Positions 11,761-21,019 of a stretch of 64,000 nt of DNA are shown one piece after another. The notes beneath the pieces were generated by a model. The model ran no database searches and was not told where the DNA came from. It saw only the letters and a program-made list of their open reading frames with translations. The stretch is from Euglena gracilis. Taxonomy: Eukaryota > Euglenida > Euglenophyceae > Euglenales. Both the position numbers and the translations under genes were made by a program. Position 1 is the stretch's first letter. Each line of letters starts with the position of its first letter. Location: assembly GCA_039621445.1 (NCBI GenBank), contig CP154956.1:62308362-62372361 (forward strand). The letters run 5' to 3'.

Positions 11761-12560
11761 ATTGCAGACGCCGAGAAACGCGCGGAGACTGCTGACCGTC
11801 GGCGGCAGCTGCCAGTGCTGCACCGCCGACAGTTTGCCTGGGGCAGGCGCCCTCCTGCCGTGCCCCAGGACATGCCCCACGAACTCGACCGGCCTCATGA
11901 AAAGCTTGACCTTGCGGCTGTCGCTGACCCATCTGTCCTTCTCCAAGGCCAGCAACGTCTCACGGACGTCTCGGGCGAGCTTCTGGTAGAACTACTCGTC
12001 TGTCTCCTCCGCTCCCTGCCGCGTACTGACGATGATATCGTCGAAGTACGGGCGGGAGTGCGCCTTCACCGCCGCGCAGGTGGCGTCGATGTCCCGCTGC
12101 AGGAGGGCGGGCCCGACGTTGATCCCCTGCGGGACCACACGCCACTGCCACAGCCCACCCGGCAGCTGGACGTTCGTCACCGGTCAGCTCTCCTCCGCCA
12201 AGGCCACCTGGTGGAACGCGTCCCGCAAGTCGATGGTGCTGAAGAGGGTACACTTCGCCTGCTCCGCCACGATCTCCTCCGTCAAGGGCAAGGGGTAGCT
12301 GTCCGCCATGATCTGCAGGTTCGTCACCGCGTAGTCACACACCATCCTCCACTTCCCGTTCTTCTTCCGAATCGGGAAGGCGGCCGCCCGCCACGGGCCA
12401 CGCCCCGGCTCCACCTTCCGGTCGCGGCGGCACTCCTCATCCATCTCTCGCAGCGCCTCCAGCCGTTCGCCCTTCAGGTGGATCACCCTCCCCACCACCG
12501 GTTGGGCGTTCGGTTTGAGGTGCAGCACCGCCATCCCGTACTGGCCTCGGGGCGGTGGAT
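11760..12560 (-). pseudogene. Reverse transcriptase domain of gypsy-like element, two in-frame stops
   Basis: Shows FPIRKKNGKWRMVCDY, YPLPLTEEIV, TLFSTIDLRDAFHQV (first catalytic Asp), WRVVPQG and RPYFDDIIV (the FDD catalytic box). After the box come GHVLGHG and FLGVCNYYG, the usual thumb and connection motifs. An in-frame TGA at about 12185 and an in-frame TAG at about 11993 interrupt it. Confidence 0.9.
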
Positions 12561-12599
12561 CGGGGTGGACGCGGTCGCAGAAGACGCGGCCCTCGAACT

Positions 12600-13365
12600 T
12601 CTTGAGGATCTCTGCGCGGAGCTGGACGGCCAGCGGGTGCTGCTCCTCTGCCTCGGCTGTGACCACCCCACGGACTTCCTTCGCCTCCTTGGCCGCGTCG
12701 ATCAGCACCTTGGCCACCATTGCCTCCTCCTCGGCGTCCAGGGTCTCGTCCTCCTCGTCTCCGTCGGGGCCGTTGGCCCCGACGGTGAGCCTCATCTTCT
12801 TCACCTCCGCCTCCATCTCCTCCTCCACTTCGGACGGCGTGCGGGACAACGGCGACCGGCTCTGGGCTCGGACGTTCGCGTGGGTGCGTGTGCTCAGCGC
12901 TGCGATCTCGCTTGCTTCGGTGCCGGCGATGACCCATCGGGGGTCGTCGTGGAGCTGGAGTGCATCCCGCCAGGGTTGCACATCCAGCCTGTGCTCCTTC
13001 AGCCAGGGGTAACCCAGAATGAGGTCACACCCTATATCACCGTCATGGACGGTGATCTGGCTGGGCCACCTCTTCACTCCTCCACTCCTCTCTCCTTCAC
13101 TCCTCGCGTTGAACACCAGGAGGACGTCCGCCTCGTTGCTGCCGCCTGCCAGCAGGTCGCCGTTCACGGACCGCAGCAGCGGCGGTCGCTCGCTGCGGCG
13201 GAAACATCGGCGGAAAACATGGAAACATCGGCGGAAACATTTGGGAACAAGTCCCGACGGATCAGCGATGTCTGCGCCCCGTGTCGATGAGGGCCTTCGC
13301 CTTCTCCTCCCGGCCGTCGATCTCGATGACCACATCCAGCATCAGCTGGTAGCTGCCGCCCCGCC
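12600..13365 (-). pseudogene. Retropepsin-type aspartic protease and downstream linker
   Basis: The active-site triad reads AKALIDTG; the frame then shifts and continues GAQTSLIRRDLF, as in retropepsins. The second half has DLILGYPWLKEH, the usual ILG..WL motif. A linker rich in Glu and Lys leads to RT. The protease is in the same reading frame as the methyltransferase-like domain upstream, which supports one polyprotein. Confidence 0.8.
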
Positions 13366-13689
13366 TCTCCATGCGGCCCACCTGAAAGGGCCGGCTGGGG
13401 CGGTACTGCCACGGACGGACGGTGACCTTGTGGACCTTCCACGGGGAGTGGGGCTCGTCGGCGGCGGTGGTGACAGACTTGGTGGGTGCATCGTTGGGCG
13501 GCTCGGCGGGGGTGCACGATGCTTGGCGGGTGCACGATGGCGGTCGTTGGCGCGGAGCTCGGGACAGCGCCGCTGCTTGCGGGGGCAGCGCCGTCCGGCT
13601 TGGTGGTGTGGGGGCGGACGCGGGTGCGGGTGACGGCGACAGCGGTATCGCGCTGGGTGGCACGGCTGCTTGGCGGGTTGGTGAGGTGC

Positions 13690-14290
13690 GCTCACAGAGG
13701 TATCGGACGACACCTTCGGGAATGCGATACGCCTGCTCTCGGGTGCCGCGCTGCTGGGATGCCCCACCCAGCTGCCGTCGGTGATGTCGCCGTCCGTCTT
13801 GCTCCTCCACGATGTTCTCGCACTGACCGTCGCATACGATGTGCTGCATGGGGGCCATGGAGTCCGCGATCCAGAAGTGTGTGGGCTTGCGATAGCCCCA
13901 CGCCTCGAACATGCAGTAGTCCACATCGACGTACTGCATGTCCTTGACGACCTTGCGGTGGCGGAGATTCCCATAGCGGGGATTCTCCAGCCACCACAGG
14001 GACGGCCGCAGGTAGGCGATGATCTCCTTCGTCTTGCGGACCAGGAAGTCGGCCTTCCGCAGCCGCCGCCTGTTGGTCGTCATCGCGCTGGAGTACTCGG
14101 TGCACGGCGGCGAGGCAGCGACCAGCTCGAAGTCGGCGGGCCAGTACTCCTCCCAGTACCGCCAGCGCCGCACGTCCACCGTCTTGTCCGCCTTCCACTG
14201 CGGGTCGGCGTCCACCGAGACGACGGAGTAGCCGAGCTTTCCAGCGCCCGCTTCACCGAACCCGTTCCGGAGAACAGGTACAGGGCGATG
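13690..14290 (-). pseudogene. Cytosine-C5 DNA methyltransferase-like domain within gypsy-like element
   Basis: Motif I-like LYLFSGTGSVKRAL lies at about 14250-14290. A frameshift follows, then YSVVSVDADPQWKAD (the acidic residue that contacts S-adenosylmethionine). FELVAASPPCTEYSSAM has the catalytic Pro-Cys of motif IV at about 14100-14112, and LWWLENPRYGNL is motif VI. VDYCMFEAWGYRKPTHFW follows, as in short phage- and bacterial-type C5 methyltransferases. At about 200 residues it is too short for a host maintenance enzyme such as DNMT1/MET1. The frame continues through a Pro/Ser linker into the protease, so it belongs to the element. It could modify element DNA, but that is inference. The motif I frameshift probably abolishes activity here. 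Confidence 0.75.
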
Positions 14291-14819
14291 AGGTTGGCGG
14301 TGACGATGCGGCCGACTTCGGTGCCGCCCGTGAGGACGGTGCGCTCTGGGGGGGGAACGGGGCGCTGGTTGCTGCGGGTGCGGAGCGTGGTGCCGCTGAC
14401 GGCGCTGCTGATGGCGGGGGCAGCGTCGTCCGGCTTGGTGCGGACTGGCGCGGTGCTCGCTCCTGTTGCTGCCGGGCGGGGGGCGTCGCGGTGGCACGAT
14501 GCTGCGTAGACGATGACACGGACGCTGCTGGCTTGGCGGGGGGCGAGGACTGCGCAGACGAGACCGGTCGCGCCGCAGACGGTTGCTCGGAACGACGGGA
14601 CTTCTTCTGTAGCACGGACCAGTAGTTGTTTGTCGAAATCTGATGGGCCCCGCCTTGACCGTGTGCTTCCGGGCACGGTCTCTCCCCTCCTTGGGATATT
14701 TGGGGCTTGCTGGGTCTGGGGGGCGTGCGGGGCTCTTGGGTGATTGCCCGCACGCTCACGCTGGCGTTGGGATTTGACGGCCGGCCAAGACCCCCATCCC
14801 TGGGGCCTGGGCGGCCCCG

Positions 14820-15321
14820 TCACTCACGATACTGCTCCTGGATGGCCGAGACATTACTCTTGCCGTCCTTGCCTTTGCCCTTGGACTTTCCTTTTCCTTG
14901 ATTTCCTTTGGCTCCACCTTTCGCCTTGCCTTTTCCTCTGCCTTCATCTTGCCTTGGGGCATTCGATGTCCACTGCTCGCCTTGGTACCCACCACCCTTT
15001 CCTTTCATTTCCTTGCCATGCACTCGATGACCACTGCTCGGCTTGGTATCCACCCTTTCCTTTTCCTTCTTCACTCGTCCATGGGCTCGATGACCACTGC
15101 TCCGGGTCCCACGTCCCCCTTGGCCTTGTCCTTTGCCTTGGGGTGCGGGCACCGGCGGCGTCGGCGGACGTGGTTGCTGCGCTTGCTTCTCCTTCTTCGG
15201 CGGCACGTTCGCCTTCTCCACCTCCTGGATGTACGGCTCCTCGGTGGTGTCGTCGACCTCCACGTCCCGCTGCCACCGTGGCACCGGCCGCTTCTCCGGG
15301 ATCTCCTTCTCCTTCTCGGGG
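14820..15321 (-). CDS. Gag-like basic protein of gypsy-like element, 5'-truncated
   Basis: An open frame runs from the DIRS junction to TGA at 14820-14822. It begins SAPEKEKEIPEKRPVPRW and becomes very rich in Lys, Gly, Arg and Gln (GKGKAKGGAKGNQGKGKSK), as expected for a nucleic-acid-binding capsid C-terminus. No CCHC zinc knuckle is seen. SSGHR.HG-type units recur. The start codon is lost with the missing 5' end. Between this and the methyltransferase lies a Ser/Pro/Ala-rich frame (14253-14759). Confidence 0.6.
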
Positions 15322-15463
15322 GCACTAAGCAGGGACTCCTAACCCAGCGCACCAGAACAATCACAACAAACCGCCGGCGAGCAAGGCATGCCCTCACAAT
15401 GTCTTTGTGCTTCGCCCTCGGTGTCCCTTCCTCCCTTTTGCCTCGGTTTGCCTCGAGGGAGTA
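15321..15463. mobile_element. DIRS-type right-terminus fragment joined to an inverted terminal module
   Basis: 15321-15400 matches the right end at 20165-20245 (GGCACTAAG...CCTAACCCAGC, CAACAAACCGCCGGCGAGCA). 15401-15463 is the reverse complement of the 65-bp terminal module found at 15816 and 19939. It ends the gypsy gag frame abruptly, so a DIRS-type element inserted there or replaced the 5' end. A further diverged copy of the 65-bp module is near 15562-15625. Confidence 0.7.
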
Positions 15464-15815
15464 CAATTCCGGGGCCAGCGTCGATCAAAAAATTACACAT
15501 CTCGGAGGGGGAGGAAGGGGCCAGGCCATTATTTGAGGCTTGCAGTCGAAGAGAAAATTCTCACACTCCCTCGAGGAAAACCGACAAGGGGGGAAGGGAC
15601 ACCGAGGGCAAAGCACAAAGACCTTGTGATCCCGAGGGGTCGAAAAATTATGGCCAGGAGGGGCGCTTCACAGCACCCCTCGAAGTTCGGAGCCCGACTG
15701 GTCTCGGACTCCCTAAACGCAGGACGAGGGGGATGGACTGAGAAGGCGGAACACAAGAAGATGCCCCCACCCAGAAGAGAAGGAGAAAATGAAAGCAGAA
15801 GGGGGGGGCAGGCAA

Positions 15816-15880
15816 CTCGTACTCCCTCGAGGCAAGCCGAAAAGGGAGGAAGGGACACCGAGGGCGAAGCACAAAGACAT
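15816..15880 (+). repeat. Terminal module A, left copy (65 bp)
   Basis: Matches 19939-20003 in direct orientation (CTCGTACTCCCTCGAGGCAA to AGCACAAAGACAT). Part of the split direct repeat. Confidence 0.9.
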
Positions 15881-15889
15881 GGGTTAGGC

Positions 15890-15942
15890 GTCTGCTGGGT
15901 TAGGCGTCTCCCCTTAGTGCCTTTCTTCGCCGGAGTTGGCTG
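15890..15942 (+). repeat. Inverted terminal repeat, left arm
   Basis: GTCTGCTGGGTTAGGCGTCT...GCCGGAGTTGGCTG is the reverse complement of 20146-20196, with a small difference around CTTTCTTCGC versus GCCTCGCC. Confidence 0.9.
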
Positions 15943-16088
15943 ATTCCTAATCTTGCCCTTCGACACGGAAGAAGACAGAAACTTTGAAGAACAGAGTCGG
16001 AAGAGATCAAGACAATACAACATCAATATTCAGAACCTGTAGAACGTGAAGAATATCAAATTCAAGAAAATATTTTCAACTTTGACAT

Positions 16089-17225
16089 TTGAAGTCAATG
16101 CAGAATGTGGAGAACAAATTGGAATTATCAAGTCGACAACCTGGACACAGTGCAGAACAAGAAACGCCAGCTGGAGAACTTGGAGATGCGGTTTCAACGT
16201 GGCGAACCGTGGCCATCACTTCCCCCCCACACATCTCAGCAGAAAATTTTCAGCAGCAGACAGCCACACACCGTGATGGCCATGGACCCTGGCAGACAGT
16301 GGGCAAAAAGCCCAGACGACAACGGAAGACATTGGGTACCCAGGGTCAAGACCCATTACATTTCAAATTGGGGTGCAGGAAACCTTCAAAATTGGCATAC
16401 CCAGCCCAGAGAGCAAAAGCCCCAGCCCACAGAGCAAATGCCCCCAACCCATCAAGACGGAACAAGGGACAAGGGGGCCAGTACAACATTGGGAAGCCAG
16501 CAGATGGCCCAGTCTGGAGCAGAAGGCCAATCCAAGGGCTATGGCAGCCCACAGGAAGGGGCAAAAGAGGTATGTACCAACCATCTTTTTCAAATTCAGC
16601 CCACAACCCCATTCCAGGGGGGAGGGGGGAGGCCCAGCAACAGGGCTCCCCCAGATTTCAATTGGGCAGGGGTGGACCTCCAGAGGCCCCCCAGAAGCTA
16701 AAGGGCAGCCCCACAGGGGCTTTGTATTTAACACATGCCCAGCCCCAGGAGGAACAGGGGGAAGGGGAAGGACCCCCACAAGTATTTATTCATCATTATT
16801 CAAATCCCCCAGTGGAATCAAGAAGGGGGGGACCCACAGAGGCCCCCCTATGGTATGGATACCAACACCATCATCATCAAGGAGGCCTGATAGGCAAAAC
16901 AGGGGCAGTAAGCCCTATGGTATGCACTCCAACAACAAGATCCTCCAGAGAGAGAGTGAGAAGAGAGGAGAGTGCATGCACACCCCCCCAGGAAAACTTT
17001 CCCTTTTCAAGGGCTCAAGCCCTAGGGGCCCTAAGGGTGCAATGTCCAACACCCCCAGCCCAGCCCCCCCAAAATCATCTTATCCAGGAAATAAATTCCA
17101 TGGAGGAGAAATGGGGAGACACCCCCCTCCATCAAAGGTTGCAAAAAAGCTTGAAATGGTGGACAAAAAATGCCCCCCCAACACATGTCAACTCATCAGG
17201 GATGGCATTCAACCCCCTTGGGTAA
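16089..17225 (+). CDS. Gag-like protein of DIRS-type element
   Basis: An open frame of about 378 codons. It shares DGHGPWQTVGKKPRRQ with the left DIRS fragment at 2.6-2.8 kb and is rich in Pro, Gln, Gly and basic residues. Conservation in this frame between two diverged copies supports it as the coding frame. Its 3' half overlaps another long frame (16373 onward) that leads into RT, so the true stop and the gag/RT boundary are unclear. Confidence 0.5.
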   Translation: MKSMQNVENKLELSSRQPGHSAEQETPAGELGDAVSTWRTVAITSPPHISAENFQQQTATHRDGHGPWQTVGKKPRRQRKTLGTQGQDPLHFKLGCRKPSKLAYPAQRAKAPAHRANAPNPSRRNKGQGGQYNIGKPADGPVWSRRPIQGLWQPTGRGKRGMYQPSFSNSAHNPIPGGRGEAQQQGSPRFQLGRGGPPEAPQKLKGSPTGALYLTHAQPQEEQGEGEGPPQVFIHHYSNPPVESRRGGPTEAPLWYGYQHHHHQGGLIGKTGAVSPMVCTPTTRSSRERVRREESACTPPQENFPFSRAQALGALRVQCPTPPAQPPQNHLIQEINSMEEKWGDTPLHQRLQKSLKWWTKNAPPTHVNSSGMAFNPLG

Positions 17226-18442
17226 ACCCACCAAAATTGTCCACCCACCCAAAAATCAGAGCAAATTTGAACCTACCCCAAGCAGAAAAAATACTGCTGG
17301 ATTACGAAAAATCTGGATCCGTAAAGAGGGTGAGGGATTCAACCACCCAGCACCTGATCCCCTGGTTTTTGATTTCAAAACCAGAGGGGGGCCAGACAAA
17401 ATGGAGATTAATAAGCGATTGCAGGGAAATAAATCAAAGGTTCCACTTGAAACCTTTCAAGCTGGATCACATCCAGCACATTTTTCCAGTGTTGGAAAAA
17501 GGCCACTGGGCATCCAAAATAGACCTAAAGGATGCTTACTTCCACATACCAGTGAGCCAGGCCCTAAGGCCATTTCTGAGACATCAGGTGGGGGGGCAGA
17601 CCTGGGAATTCCAGGCAGGCTGTTTTGGCCTAAATATAATGCCCCAAATTTTTATGTCAGTAATGAAGACATCCGAAAAGCTGTGGAGAAAAAGGGGCAT
17701 CCAGGTATTTATTTACCTGGACGACATTTTACTGGTGGCCCCAACACAAAACATCTTACAAAATCACCTGAACACAGTCGTCAGGGATTTAATCAAATCA
17801 GGGTTCAAAATCAATGTGAAAAAGTCCACCCTCCAGCCCAGCCAAATCGTAAATCATCTTGGATTTCAACTAAACTTCCAAGAGGGAAGATTACGGGTGC
17901 CACACCAGAAAATAAAAACAGTAAAAAAGGAGCTGGGAAAAATGGTGAAAAAAGCTTACATGTAAAAAAGGCAACTGGCTGCCATTTTGGGCCAAATCAG
18001 ATGCAATCTAATGGCCCTGCCCTTTCTAAGGGCCTTTACGGATGCCCTGGCAAATTTTTTGGTGGAAAATTCCACAGCCCCCTGGGACTCAAAACACCCC
18101 ATTTCCCAAAGGATAAAGGATCAATTAAGGGAAATAAAAATTCTGCTAGACACCTGGGGGGGAAGACCCTTCCCCCAAAGTGCAACCAGAGAGTTGCACT
18201 CAGACAGCAGCACCCATGCCTGGGGGGGGCTGGACATTCGAACAGGCAAAATTGTGCAGGAATTTTGGAGGGAGAACTCCATTTTGCACATAAACGTCAA
18301 AGAATTAAGTGCAGCAATAAGCACAGTAAAAAGCCTAAGCAAACCAGGAGAAACTGTGTCCCTATCCGTGGACAATCAAGTAATTTACTATTACTTAACA
18401 AAAGGGGGGGGGGCAGAAAAGACCCCTTCAATTCCATGCTAA
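17150..18442 (+). pseudogene. Reverse transcriptase-RNase H of DIRS-type element, one in-frame stop
   Basis: RT motifs: WRLISDCREINQRF, SKIDLKDAYFHIPVS (first Asp), FGLNIMP and FIYLDDILLVAP (catalytic YLDD). RNase H: HSDSSTHAWGGLD, NVKELSAAIST and SVDNQVIYYYL supply the three acidic sites. A TAA at 17963-17965 separates the two. The same codon position reads ACA in the truncated copy near 5.2 kb, so the stop is a recent lesion rather than a normal boundary. The open frame containing RT begins at 16373. Confidence 0.85.
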
Positions 18443-19056
18443 GACCCTTTTTCAAATGGTGCATGGAGCACAACATAAACCTGCAAGTAAAGTGGGTCCC
18501 TTCAAAGGAATGCCTGGCAGATCCCATAAGCAGGTGGGAAATGGACAGGGGGGATTATTCCCTGGACCCCCAACTTTTTCAATGGCTGAGGCAGCAGTTC
18601 AAAAATTACATAAACCTGAAAACAGACCTTTTTGCCTCACCAGGCAACAAAAAACTGCCACAATTTGTGGCCAGGTGGCCCCACTGGGAAGCCACAGCAG
18701 TGGATGCATTGCAATGCCCACTGGACAACATGGGGGGACTTTATGCAAACCCCCCCTGGTCTGTAATTCAAAATTTTCTTCCCAGATTAAGAATGTTTCC
18801 ACAAGCCAAAGTTTTGATGGTCACCCCCTACTGGGATTCAGCCACATGGTGGCCCCAGTTAATAAAAATGAAAGTACCAGGGACCCCCTGCCTGAAAATC
18901 ACCCCCTACATGGGTATGTTCACCAACTGCAGGGGGGAAAAAATGCCACCCCCCAGGTGGCCCCTGCTTTGCATGATTTGCTCAGGAAAATTTTGGAAGG
19001 GAAACAAGTACAAAATTCGACCATTACAGATTTCCTGGGCAGAAACCCCAGTTTAA
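18400..19056 (+). pseudogene. DIRS connection region after RNase H, shifted at a G run
   Basis: After the G run at 18404-18413 the frame changes. It then reads MEHNINLQVKWVPSKE..ADPISR, KTDLFASPGNKKLPQF, LYANPPWSVIQNFL and TPYWDSATWWPQL. These are the conserved residues that follow RNase H in DIRS-like and related elements (DLFAS, NPPW, P.W...WW). The frame ends at 19056 and overlaps the recombinase frame. Confidence 0.75.
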
Positions 19057-20186
19057 AGCGTTATCAAAGCGCTTTTACGCTTTTATGGGTAACTTTGGAG
19101 AGAATGGGGGTACCCCCCCCTGAAGCCACCACTGACCAAGTGGTTGACGCTTTAATTCAACTGTTTCAGTTTTCAAAGGCCCAAGCACGCAATGCATACA
19201 GTGCTATGCTCTTGATCCCTGGCTTTGGAGGCCTGAGGTTCCATGCCATGTTGGCACCTTATAAAAGACTTTGGAACCAAAACCTGGAGAAATATGGTGC
19301 ATTCTGGGATCCCCTCCCAATCCTCCTGGGGCTAGCACAGTCCCCCCTGCCCTCTGATTTATGTACATTGCGTACACAACTCATTTTCTGTTCACGAATC
19401 CTCTGTTTATACAGAAGTTCTGATTTGGCACAGGTCCAAAGAACCACCAGTGTGCTGGGGGGGGGGGCACCCTACATCAAAATTAAGCGTAAAGGTCAAA
19501 AACTGCATAAGTGGGAGCGAGTTGTCTCCATTCCCCAGTGCCCCCAAATCGGTCCCTTTCATTTAATGATGTCTTATGTGGCAGCAACACGTTTCTTTAT
19601 GAAACCTGGGGGCCCCCTTCTAATTACGTTAAAACCCCCCTACAAAGCCATTAAGGCAGATACCATTGCTTCTATCACCAAAGAATTTTTGACCAAACAG
19701 GGTGTACCCCCCCAGGTTTGGGGACCCCACTCCACCAGAGGGGCAGGGGTTGGTTTGCTCAAAAAATTGGGCCTTTCTGCCCAAGAAGTTTGTGAAATTG
19801 GTCAGTGGAAGGGGGTGGAGGCTTTCACAGCCCATTATCAAAGACTTGGTGCCCAAGGTTCTTTGGAGACTGCCCTGGCCCCCCTTTTTTCAGTGCACAA
19901 TCTGGCCTCACAATGGCAAAGTGCGGAGCCCGAGGTGTCTCGTACTCCCTCGAGGCAAGCCGAAAAGGGAGGAAGGGACACCGAGGGCGAAGCACAAAGA
20001 CATTGTGAGCCCGACCCCCCCACCCATTTAAGAAAGTTTGTCTTCAAACGCCCTCGGTCAGAAGATGGGGGCCAGGGGGGGGGAGGTGGGGGGGGGACCC
20101 CCCAGGCCAAGATACAGCGCCATGGTCGCCACGTCGGAGAAGACGCAGCCAACTCCGGCGAGGCGGCACTAAGGGGAGACGCCTAA
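18456..20186 (+). CDS. Tyrosine recombinase of DIRS-type element
   Basis: An open frame of 576 codons. The first 150 or so overlap the RT frame, and the true start is probably near 18.9 kb. The catalytic set is visible: Arg about residue 320 in LCLYRSSDLAQV, Lys in IKIKRKGQK, the HSTRGAG box (His about 425, Arg about 428), GQWKG, and Tyr about 461 in TAHYQRLG. This enzyme would integrate the circular cDNA. Beyond the Tyr, the frame simply reads through terminal modules B1 and A2, so the C-terminus is repeat-derived. No inactivating change is seen in the catalytic region. Confidence 0.85.
   Translation: MVHGAQHKPASKVGPFKGMPGRSHKQVGNGQGGLFPGPPTFSMAEAAVQKLHKPENRPFCLTRQQKTATICGQVAPLGSHSSGCIAMPTGQHGGTLCKPPLVCNSKFSSQIKNVSTSQSFDGHPLLGFSHMVAPVNKNESTRDPLPENHPLHGYVHQLQGGKNATPQVAPALHDLLRKILEGKQVQNSTITDFLGRNPSLKRYQSAFTLLWVTLERMGVPPPEATTDQVVDALIQLFQFSKAQARNAYSAMLLIPGFGGLRFHAMLAPYKRLWNQNLEKYGAFWDPLPILLGLAQSPLPSDLCTLRTQLIFCSRILCLYRSSDLAQVQRTTSVLGGGAPYIKIKRKGQKLHKWERVVSIPQCPQIGPFHLMMSYVAATRFFMKPGGPLLITLKPPYKAIKADTIASITKEFLTKQGVPPQVWGPHSTRGAGVGLLKKLGLSAQEVCEIGQWKGVEAFTAHYQRLGAQGSLETALAPLFSVHNLASQWQSAEPEVSRTPSRQAEKGGRDTEGEAQRHCEPDPPTHLRKFVFKRPRSEDGGQGGGGGGGTPQAKIQRHGRHVGEDAANSGEAALRGDA
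19903..19939 (+). repeat. Terminal module B, internal copy (37 bp)
   Basis: TGGCCTCACAATGGCAAAGT to CGAGGTGTC, identical to 20232-20268 and directly preceding module A2. This gives the A1-genes-B1-A2-B2 layout of PAT/Ngaro split direct repeats. Confidence 0.9.
19939..20003 (+). repeat. Terminal module A, right copy (65 bp)
   Basis: Direct copy of 15816-15880, abutting module B1. Confidence 0.9.
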
Positions 20187-20196
20187 CCCAGCAGAC
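20146..20196 (-). repeat. Inverted terminal repeat, right arm
   Basis: CAGCCAACTCCGGCG...CCTAACCCAGCAGAC, inverted with respect to 15890-15942, lying between A2 and B2. Confidence 0.9.
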
Positions 20197-20231
20197 CAAA
20201 CAAGCACAACAAACCGCCGGCGAGCAAGGCA

Positions 20232-20268
20232 TGGCCTCACAATGGCAAAGTGCGGAGCCCGAGGTGTC
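20232..20268 (+). repeat. Terminal module B, outer copy (37 bp)
   Basis: Identical to 19903-19939; likely right boundary of the element. Confidence 0.85.
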
Positions 20269-21019
20269 CGTATGGCAGGGGGGCTGGGCAGGAACGGTTC
20301 ACCTTCGCAAAGTATTTTAGAGGTGGACCAATCATCGCTCCGAAAAAAAAAGAGCCACAGTAAGAAGCACCCTCCTGCACACGCACAAACCGCACACCAG
20401 AACAGAGCAGCCGGCGAGAAGGAAAGTTTGGTCCTATACCTTTAAACCCCTACACAAACAAGGGAATGTAAGCAGACCTTGGTTGACCTGTGCAAAACCT
20501 GCTCCAAAAATCCTGGTCGGTGGCGGATAAATTGATTGAAAATGAAATGTTCGGAGCTCCAATTGGCAATCACGCAATCCAAAGTTCCAGAAACAGGCTT
20601 TTTTGGCGTTGTTAAATTTTATGCCGCTTGCCCGCCAAAGACATTCCGGAATATCAATGGGAACAAGCAGGGATGCGCGGCTAAGAATGCCGGCCTGATG
20701 ATGGCCTCAGTCGCTCCGTCGGCGCCAGGGTAAGACTGTGTGATTAAAAGACAAAGAAAGCTTTCGGCCATTCGAGCTCCGCACGCTCTGGGGGCGAGAT
20801 CCTGCTTTTGTGCCGGCGCGAAAAGCGGGGTCTCGCCCCCCTCTTGTGCTCCGCCCTCATGGCCACTTCCTCCCTGGTCATGCTTTCCGGGATTACCCTG
20901 GAGGTTGAGCCGAACATTTTGACACTGCCGAAAATTGTGCCCCAAACTCGCGAATTTATGTATCTGGCAATGCTGCATAAATGCTTACTCAATGCTTTTG
21001 TGACAAAAAAAATTAAACA
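20269..21019. other. No gene seen
   Basis: Mixed-composition DNA between two DIRS copies. Short frames only; no conserved motif or repeat boundary recognised. Confidence 0.4.

Larger units (their letters stand above)
8785..15321 (-). mobile_element. Ty3/gypsy-like chromovirus carrying a DNA methyltransferase domain, decayed
   Basis: Read from right to left: basic gag-like protein, cytosine-C5 methyltransferase-like domain, aspartic protease, reverse transcriptase, RNase H, Pro/Ser-rich spacer, integrase and chromodomain-like segment. RT-RNase H before integrase is the Ty3/gypsy order, and the chromodomain points to chromoviruses. At least two in-frame stops (about 12185 and 11993) and several frameshifts make it inactive. 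Its 5' end stops where a DIRS terminus begins at 15321. No LTR was identified at either end. Confidence 0.85.
15816..20268 (+). mobile_element. DIRS/PAT-type tyrosine-recombinase retrotransposon, nearly complete
   Basis: Contains gag-like, RT-RNase H, a connection region and a tyrosine recombinase, in the order used by DIRS-like elements. Integration by such elements uses circular DNA and makes no target duplication. The ends combine a split direct repeat (module A at 15816 and 19939; module B at 19903 and 20232) with an inverted repeat (15890-15942 against 20146-20196). One in-frame stop and one G-run frameshift affect RT-RNase H; the recombinase frame is open. Confidence 0.85.

Noticed and set aside
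13690-14290. Host DNA methyltransferase gene
   Set aside because: The frame is continuous with the retroviral-type protease and lacks host regulatory domains; it belongs to the element.
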